From: Alphaproteobacteria bacterium MedPE-SWcel
GTDB taxonomy: Bacteria; Pseudomonadota; Alphaproteobacteria; Rhodobacterales; Rhodobacteraceae
DNA length: 64,000 nt
Assembly (NCBI GenBank): GCA_001874255.1
Contig: MPDC01000001.1
Coordinates: forward strand, 247,168 to 311,167
Direction of reading: 5' to 3'
The notes beneath the pieces were generated by a model. It ran no database searches and was not told the DNA's origin. It saw only the letters and a list, made by a program, of their open reading frames with translations. Of the stretch, positions 59,449 to 64,000 are shown one piece after another. Positions within the stretch are counted from its first letter, which is position 1, and each line of letters opens with the position of its first letter. Made by a program: the position numbers and the translations under genes.

Positions 59449-59551
59449 CGGCTGGCGCAGCCGCCCAAGAGACTGACGGCTGGCGCAGCCGCCCAAGAGA
59501 CTGACGGCTGGCGCAGCCGACCAAGGGACTGACAGTTGGCACAGCCGCCCC
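59422..59551. repeat. 28-bp tandem repeat, about 4.6 copies
   Basis: Units begin at 59422, 59450, 59478 and 59506, with a partial at 59534. Copies 1-3 are identical. The unit has the form GGCTGGCGCAGCC-N15, with an internal hairpin GGCTG-GCG-CAGCC. The array starts within the last codons of the upstream gene. There are no unique spacers, so it is not a CRISPR. Confidence 0.92.
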
Positions 59552-59780
59552 AAAGGCGGACGGACGCGGATCCGACCTGACAGCAGTGCGCCCCCTGCGG
59601 CAGATGAAGATCCCGTCCATGGCGGCAATGTGATCCGGATCAGGGGCACAGAAGCGCCATAGTCATGGTTAACAACCCCTTAAAATGGTCCGTTGTCGTC
59701 GGATTTCTGCCGTGTTTGCGGGGCAAAACGTGCTGAACGAGTTTAAACGGTTCGCCCTGACGGGCTTGGGAGGTTTCGTC
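59552..59780. other. Intergenic region before the small lipoprotein
   Basis: This 229-base stretch follows the 28-bp repeat array. CACAGCCGCCCC at its start is the decayed last repeat. It contains a purine-rich ribosome site (GGGAGG) for the lipoprotein gene near 59768. Nothing else recognised. Confidence 0.4.
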
Positions 59781-60020
59781 ATGAGACTTACACGACTAAT
59801 CGCAGTATCCGGATTGGGTCTGTCATCACTTGCGGCCTGCGGGTCCGTCGATCTGCCATCGCGCAATGCAACGCTGGAACCTCTGACTGATATTGTTCCA
59901 GCCATCGCGATGCTGCCCGATTTCGCCCTCGAACAGGAATTCTGGGCGGGCGGGGATGCGGGCAGCTTCACGGCGCCACAGGATGAGGCGGCCTCAGGGC
60001 TGGACGTTCATTTCCCCTGA
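59781..60020 (+). CDS. Small lipoprotein
   Basis: The protein has 79 residues from MRLTRLIAVSGLGLSSLAAC, which has a lipoprotein signal peptide with the lipobox LSSLAAC (lipidated Cys at about 20). GGGAGG precedes the ATG. The mature part is about 60 residues, acidic at the end (LPDFALEQEFWAGGDAGSFT). A longer frame starting at 59685 lacks support. No family recognised; an envelope role is inferred from the lipobox only. Confidence 0.68.
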   Translation: MRLTRLIAVSGLGLSSLAACGSVDLPSRNATLEPLTDIVPAIAMLPDFALEQEFWAGGDAGSFTAPQDEAASGLDVHFP

Positions 60021-60138
60021 ACGACTCCCCTGAACGACCTGCGCCACCCAAACCACCTGGCCCGCCGCCACGCGACAACACCGGCAGGGCGCGGACCACA
60101 CGGATCACACGGACCACAGGCAAAAGCGCAAAAACAAC

Positions 60139-60163
60139 GAGGCCCCCTCTGGAGGCCTCTTTT
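60139..60163 (+). terminator. Rho-independent terminator after the lipoprotein
   Basis: GAGGCC (60139-60144) pairs with GGCCTC (60154-60159) around a 9-base loop, followed by TTTT (60160-60163). Confidence 0.8.
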
Positions 60164-60203
60164 CTGTCTTGGGCCAGCGCCCACATCAGGCTATGTGCAC
60201 GGG

Positions 60204-61439
60204 ATGACAGACGATGATCACGCCCCCGCTCCGATGCCCGCCCCCCTGCCGCGCCCGCGCGTCAAGATGAAACCGAAATCGAATGCGCGCGCGCTTCGGC
60301 ACGGCTTCCCCTGGGTCTATGCCAATGAACTGGTGACCGACCGACGGACCCGAAAGCTCGCCCCCGGCAGCCTCGCGGTGCTCGAAGACGAGGCCGGCCG
60401 GACGCTGGGCCTTGTGGCTATGAATACCGACAGCAAGATCATCGCTCGGATGCTGGACCGTGACCCGGAGGCACAGATCGATGTCGCCTGGTTTGCGGAT
60501 CGGCTGGCCCGGGCGCAGGCGCTGCGGGCGCAGCTCTATGATGCGCCCGCCTACCGGCTGGTCCATGCCGAGGCGGACGGGCTTCCCGGTGTGGTGATCG
60601 ACCGCTTTGGCGACACCTGCGTGGTCCAGCCCAACGCGGCCTGGGCCGAGGTTCATCTGGAGGCGCTGACACAGGCGCTGGCAGAGGTCACCGGCTGCAC
60701 GGTCATTCTGAAAAATGCCTCCGGCCGCACGCGGGCTCTGGACGGGCTGGATGATCAAAGCGCGGTTCTGAGAGGTGCCGCACCGGAGGCTCCGGTGCCG
60801 GTGGTCATGAATGGCGCGACCTATATGGCGGATCTGACGGGCGGCCAGAAAACCGGCCTGTTCTACGATCAGCGCGACAATCAGGCCTTTGCGGCGCGGT
60901 TGGTGGCGCCGGGCGCGCGGGTGCTGGATGTGTTTTCCCATGTTGGCGGTTTCGGGCTGGCGATGCTGGCGGCCGGAGCCGGGCAGGCAACCTGTGTTGA
61001 CGGCTCTGCGGCGGCGCTGACACTGGCGCAGGCGGGGGCCGAGGCTTCCGGGTTCGGCGACCGCTTCACCGCCCGGCAGGGGGATGCCTTCGAGGTGTTG
61101 ACAGCCCTCGCCGAGGAAGGCGCGCAGTTTGACGTGGTGATCTGCGACCCACCGGCATTTGCCCCATCAAAGCAAGCGCTTGAGGCGGGGTTGCGGGCCT
61201 ATGAACGGATCGCGAAACTGGCGGCGCCATTGGTTCGCCCCGGCGGCTATCTCGGCCTCTGCTCCTGTTCGCATGCGGCGGACCTGACCCGCTTCCGCAA
61301 TGCCTCGGCGCGGGGCATCGGCAAGGGGGGACGCCGGGCGCAGCTGCTGCATACGGGCTCTGCCGGGGCGGATCACCCGCAGATGCCGCAGCTGGCCGAA
61401 AGTGGCTATCTGAAATCCGTGTTCTTCCGTCTCGATTGA
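60204..61439 (+). CDS. RlmI-like class I SAM-dependent 23S rRNA methyltransferase
   Basis: The protein has 411 residues. I chose ATG at 60204 (MTDDDHAPAP); a GTG at 60195 is possible. N-terminal PUA-like domain about 25-110 (KSNARALRHGFPWVYANELV), then a central RlmI-type insertion and a catalytic domain with TGGQKTGLFYDQRDNQAFAA, motif I ARVLDVFSHVGGFGLAMLAA, VCDPPAFAPSK (motif IV DPP) and a CSCSHA stretch near 355. The family methylates C1962 of 23S rRNA in E. coli. Gene start overlaps nothing; the next gene begins 14 bases after the stop. Confidence 0.85.
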   Translation: MTDDDHAPAPMPAPLPRPRVKMKPKSNARALRHGFPWVYANELVTDRRTRKLAPGSLAVLEDEAGRTLGLVAMNTDSKIIARMLDRDPEAQIDVAWFADRLARAQALRAQLYDAPAYRLVHAEADGLPGVVIDRFGDTCVVQPNAAWAEVHLEALTQALAEVTGCTVILKNASGRTRALDGLDDQSAVLRGAAPEAPVPVVMNGATYMADLTGGQKTGLFYDQRDNQAFAARLVAPGARVLDVFSHVGGFGLAMLAAGAGQATCVDGSAAALTLAQAGAEASGFGDRFTARQGDAFEVLTALAEEGAQFDVVICDPPAFAPSKQALEAGLRAYERIAKLAAPLVRPGGYLGLCSCSHAADLTRFRNASARGIGKGGRRAQLLHTGSAGADHPQMPQLAESGYLKSVFFRLD

Positions 61440-61453
61440 AGGGCAGGCCCGCG

Positions 61454-61996
61454 ATGAAGCTGCTGCTGGACACCTGCGTGCTCTATCCGACCGTCATGCG
61501 CGAGATGCTGCTGGGCGCGGCGCGGCTCGGCCATTTCACACCGCTCTGGTCAGAGCGTATTCTGGGCGAATGGGCGCGGGCGGCGGTCAAGCTCGGGTCG
61601 GATGGTCAGGCGCAGGCCCAGGCGGAAATCGCGCTGTTGCGGGCCGCCTGGCCGATGTCCGAAGTTCCCGCCAAGCCGGGGATTGCGGCGCGGCTTTGGT
61701 TGCCGGACAAAAATGACATTCACGTTCTGGCGGCGGCGATCACAGGCCATGCGGATGCGATTGTTACCATGAATATCAAGGACTTCCCACGTCACCTTCT
61801 GGCAGAGGAAGGCCTGGAGCGCCACAGTCCGGATGAATTGCTTCATGGGATCTGGTTGAAGGATCGCGCCGGATTGGAAGAGGTCGCAGGCCATGTACTG
61901 GCCGAGGCCAACCGCCTGTCCGGCAAGACCTGGGAGATGCGGGCCCTGCTGAAAAAAGCGCGCCTGCCGCGGATTGCCAAGGCACTCGGCAGCTAG
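61454..61996 (+). CDS. PIN domain protein
   Basis: The protein has 180 residues from MKLLLDTCVLYPTVMREMLL. PIN nuclease landmarks are visible: first acidic Asp in LLLDTCVLYPT, Glu in RILGEWARAA and second acidic region LPDKNDIHVLAAAITGHADA, with TMNIKDFP close behind. These are magnesium-binding residues of the fold. There is no adjacent antitoxin-like gene on the expected side; the upstream gene is a large methyltransferase, so a standard toxin-antitoxin pair is not evident. Function may be RNA cleavage. Confidence 0.77.
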   Translation: MKLLLDTCVLYPTVMREMLLGAARLGHFTPLWSERILGEWARAAVKLGSDGQAQAQAEIALLRAAWPMSEVPAKPGIAARLWLPDKNDIHVLAAAITGHADAIVTMNIKDFPRHLLAEEGLERHSPDELLHGIWLKDRAGLEEVAGHVLAEANRLSGKTWEMRALLKKARLPRIAKALGS

Positions 61997-62037
61997 GGCA
62001 GGCCTTGCGGGCTCCGTTTCGGGAGGGCCGCCTGGCT

Positions 62038-62082
62038 TGGTCTGGACTGGGGTGGTCTGGACTGAGGTGGTCTGGACTGGGC
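62038..62082. repeat. 15-bp tandem repeat, three copies
   Basis: Units of the form TGGTCTGGACTGGGG at 62038, 62053 and 62068 differ only in the last few bases. They lie between the PIN gene stop and the convergent LLM gene end. Confidence 0.88.
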
Positions 62083-62108
62083 AGGACGGGGCTAGGCTGG
62101 GCGCCCGC

Positions 62109-63098
62109 TCAGACCTCGGCCAGAATCTCGGCAGCGATTTCAAACGACCGCAGCCGCGCGCTGTGATCATGGATCTGGCCGGTCAGGATCACCTCATCCG
62201 GTTGAAACCGCTCGGTCAGATGCGACAGCTCTGCGCGGACAGTGTCGGTGCTGCCGGTGGCAGAGATCGTCAGGGCCTCGTTCACGCCCATCAGAACCTC
62301 CGGGCTGAGGTGCTGGGAAATATCGTCAACGGGGGCGGGCAATTTGCCCGGCATGCCCAGTCGCAGTCGGGCAAAGGCCTGCTGCATGGTGGTGCGCAGC
62401 CGCTCTCCTTCGGCGTCGGTCCCGGCCGCAAAGACATTGATCGCCATCATCGCGTGGGGGCGCTCCAGCGTGGCGGAGGGGCGGAATTGGCGGCGGTATA
62501 CCTCCAGCGCCTGCTCGAGGGCTGCGGGTGCAAAGTGGCTGGCAAAGGCGTAGGGCAGCCCCAGCATGGCCGCCAACTGCGCCCCGTAGAGGCTGGAGCC
62601 GAGCATCCAGACCGGCACATGGGTGCCCTCGCCGGGGATCGCGCGCGGTTGCGCCCCCTCGGTGCGGGGGCCGAGAAAGGCGATCAGCTCCTGCACGTCC
62701 TGCGCGAACCTGTCGCCGGACTCGCTGGCCAGACCCCGCCGCATGGCCCGCATCGCCGCCATATCCGTCCCCGGCGCGCGTCCCAACCCGAGATCGATCC
62801 GGGGGCCGTGCAGCTCCGCCAGCGTGCCAAAGGCCTCGGCAACCATGTATGGGGCGTGATTTGGCAGCATGATGCCGCCCGCTCCGATCCGCATGGTGGC
62901 GGTGGCCTGGGCGATATGGCCAATCATGACGGCGGTCGCGGCACTGGCGATGCCGGGCATATTGTGATGCTCCGCCAGCCAGAACCGGTGATAGCCCCAG
63001 CTTTCGGCATGGCGTGCCAGATCGGCGCTGTTCTTCAGCGCCTGCGCCGTGGTGGTTCCCTCCGGGACGGGGGCGAGATCGAGGACGGAATAGCGCAT
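62109..63098 (-). CDS. LLM-class flavin-dependent oxidoreductase
   Basis: The protein has 329 residues from [30 protein letters not shown] precedes the ATG at 63098. The luciferase-like TIM barrel is visible: [40 protein letters not shown] and [19 protein letters not shown]. The HHNM/HNMP stretch marks the MsnO8-type subgroup of alkanal-monooxygenase-like proteins. It needs reduced FMN supplied by another protein. Substrate unknown. A longer frame to 63152 has no support. Confidence 0.9.
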   Translation of the reverse strand: MRYSVLDLAPVPEGTTTAQALKNSADLARHAESWGYHRFWLAEHHNMPGIASAATAVMIGHIAQATATMRIGAGGIMLPNHAPYMVAEAFGTLAELHGPRIDLGLGRAPGTDMAAMRAMRRGLASESGDRFAQDVQELIAFLGPRTEGAQPRAIPGEGTHVPVWMLGSSLYGAQLAAMLGLPYAFASHFAPAALEQALEVYRRQFRPSATLERPHAMMAINVFAAGTDAEGERLRTTMQQAFARLRLGMPGKLPAPVDDISQHLSPEVLMGVNEALTISATGSTDTVRAELSHLTERFQPDEVILTGQIHDHSARLRSFEIAAEILAEV

Positions 63099-63221
63099 GA
63101 ACCTTCTCCTTGCTGGAAGGTCCAAAGTGGGGGCGCGGCCTGTGGCTTGCAAGGGGGCAGGGGCCGGATCTGCGCCGCTGCCGTTGCGGCAGGCAGGCTG
63201 CGGTGGCGGGCTATGGCGCGC

Positions 63222-63908
63222 TCAGGGCCTGTCCCATTTCGCCTCCAGCCGCTCCAGCGCGGCAATACGCTCTTCGGTTTTGGGGTGGCTCATCAACCAG
63301 GCGGGTGCCATGCCAGAGCGCGCATTGGTCAGCGCTTCCAGCTTGCGGAACAGGCTTTTCTGGGGCGCGACGCCGATGCCCGCCTTGGTGAGAAGCGCGG
63401 CGGCATATTCATCCGCCTCATATTCATCGCCGCGTGACAAACGTGCCGCCAGAAGGTTCGCCAGCATTCCCGCGATCCAGGGCCCGACAACCGGCACGTA
63501 GCGCCCGAGCACCATCATCAGGACCGTCCGCAGCGCATTCTGGCCCGAGAAGTCGATGATCCGCCTGCGCGCATGACCCAGCGCGACATGACCGAGCTCA
63601 TGGGCGATGACAGAGGCAAGTTCGGCGTCCGTGACCTCGTCATTGCGGAATTTGCGGTAAAAGCCACGGGTGATGAAGATCCGCCCGTCGGGGGCGGCCA
63701 AGCCGTTCACCGGGTCGATCTCGTAGATGTAGACCGGGATGCGTGGCAGTTCGAGCGCGGCGGCAAGCCGGTCGGTCATGTGCTTCAGCCTCGGGTCTGC
63801 CAGTTCGGTGGAGCGGGCGTCCAATTCGCGGTGGGTGCGCCAGACCGAAAGCCGGTACATGACCAATCCGTAGATCACGGCAAGAAGGATGGGGGTCAAT
63901 CTGATCAT
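63222..63908 (-). CDS. M48 family metalloprotease, HtpX-like
   Basis: The protein has 228 residues: an N-terminal membrane segment (MIRLTPILLAVIYGLVMYRL), then the zinc motif VIAHELGHVALGHARRR (HExxH) and a downstream Glu in GDEYEADEYAAALL. A second hydrophobic segment near 130-155 sits between. It resembles membrane proteases of the HtpX/Ste24 group that degrade misfolded membrane proteins, in a shorter form. It is near the right window edge; upstream sequence to 64000 shows no gene end. Confidence 0.86.
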   Translation of the reverse strand: MIRLTPILLAVIYGLVMYRLSVWRTHRELDARSTELADPRLKHMTDRLAAALELPRIPVYIYEIDPVNGLAAPDGRIFITRGFYRKFRNDEVTDAELASVIAHELGHVALGHARRRIIDFSGQNALRTVLMMVLGRYVPVVGPWIAGMLANLLAARLSRGDEYEADEYAAALLTKAGIGVAPQKSLFRKLEALTNARSGMAPAWLMSHPKTEERIAALERLEAKWDRP

Positions 63909-64000
63909 GGGTCAGATATGGGCGGGTTTCACGCGGCAGACAAGGTGTTTGCGGCTGTTCCTTGCTTTGGGCAGCTTTGAGGTTGCGGCGACAGCAGGAG
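63909..64000. other. Right edge, no gene recognised
   Basis: The last 92 bases hold no recognisable start, stop context or RNA. A promoter for the HtpX-like gene (minus strand) must lie here or just beyond. Confidence 0.4.

Noticed and set aside
59422..59551. Possible CRISPR-like array
   Set aside because: The units abut directly with no unique spacers, the unit has no typical repeat palindrome layout, and no cas gene lies nearby.

Overview
The window reads as a chromosomal segment of a Rhodobacteraceae (Roseobacter-group) alphaproteobacterium. It is GC-rich and carries a 407-residue alphaproteobacterial 5-aminolevulinate synthase, a transferase of the Bpt family, an NADP-type ketoglutarate-semialdehyde dehydrogenase, two tripartite-type organic-acid transporters (TTT and TRAP), and a candidate Irr box plus FNR box ahead of hemA. 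No transposase, integrase, CRISPR array or complete mobile element is visible.

Layout. 1-1000 is a decayed edge: a thermonuclease pseudogene, a strong hairpin and the 3' half of a tRNA-Val that looks like an attachment-site scar. 1115-2373 is a TetR regulator divergent from an AhpD-like protein, with two operators between them. 2847-9760 is a carboxylate catabolic cassette: RraA-like aldolase, alpha-ketoglutarate semialdehyde dehydrogenase, TctC-TctB-TctA transporter and a GntR/FCD regulator. 10078-17677 holds a GFA-family protein, a PhnDCEE transporter and a divergent TorR/TorS-like two-component system. 18086-23527 carries tRNA-Val, a histidine phosphatase, a siderophore/haem-type iron ABC transporter with a divergent methyltransferase, and two identical tRNA-Asp genes. 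23826-29558 holds an M20 peptidase, hemA, a RodZ-like protein and ispG. 29635-38390 is an envelope and housekeeping block: DsbA-like, M48-TPR protease, aminotransferase, AmiC-like amidase, PBP1A, RF2. 38588-42368 holds an amidase, a DUF2189 membrane protein, and an XRE regulator divergent from an unknown protein. 42741-45352 is ilvIH on the minus strand, preceded by a complete transcription attenuator. 45810-52916 is a Cache-domain kinase/NarL-type regulator pair divergent from a DctPQM TRAP transporter. 53086-63908 is mixed housekeeping: VOC, bpt, RDD, DUF2852, glnE, a lipoprotein, an rRNA methyltransferase, a PIN protein, an LLM flavoprotein and an HtpX-like protease.

The most informative signals are regulatory and mostly lie outside protein genes. 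They are: an ilvIH leader peptide (MPRLVVIVGHTRMGR) with mutually exclusive antiterminator and terminator helices; a candidate Irr box and FNR box stacked upstream of hemA, with a GTG start that puts the PLP lysine at residue 248; two identical-format palindromes (ATGTAAA-N5-TTTACAT) that bracket the predicted promoter of the DUF2852 gene; stem-loops immediately after the binding-protein gene in all four binding-protein-dependent transporters; and an unusual density of unrelated short tandem repeats (units of 6, 13, 15, 17, 28 and 56 bp) at gene ends. All function assignments come from reading the sequence; no database search was run.
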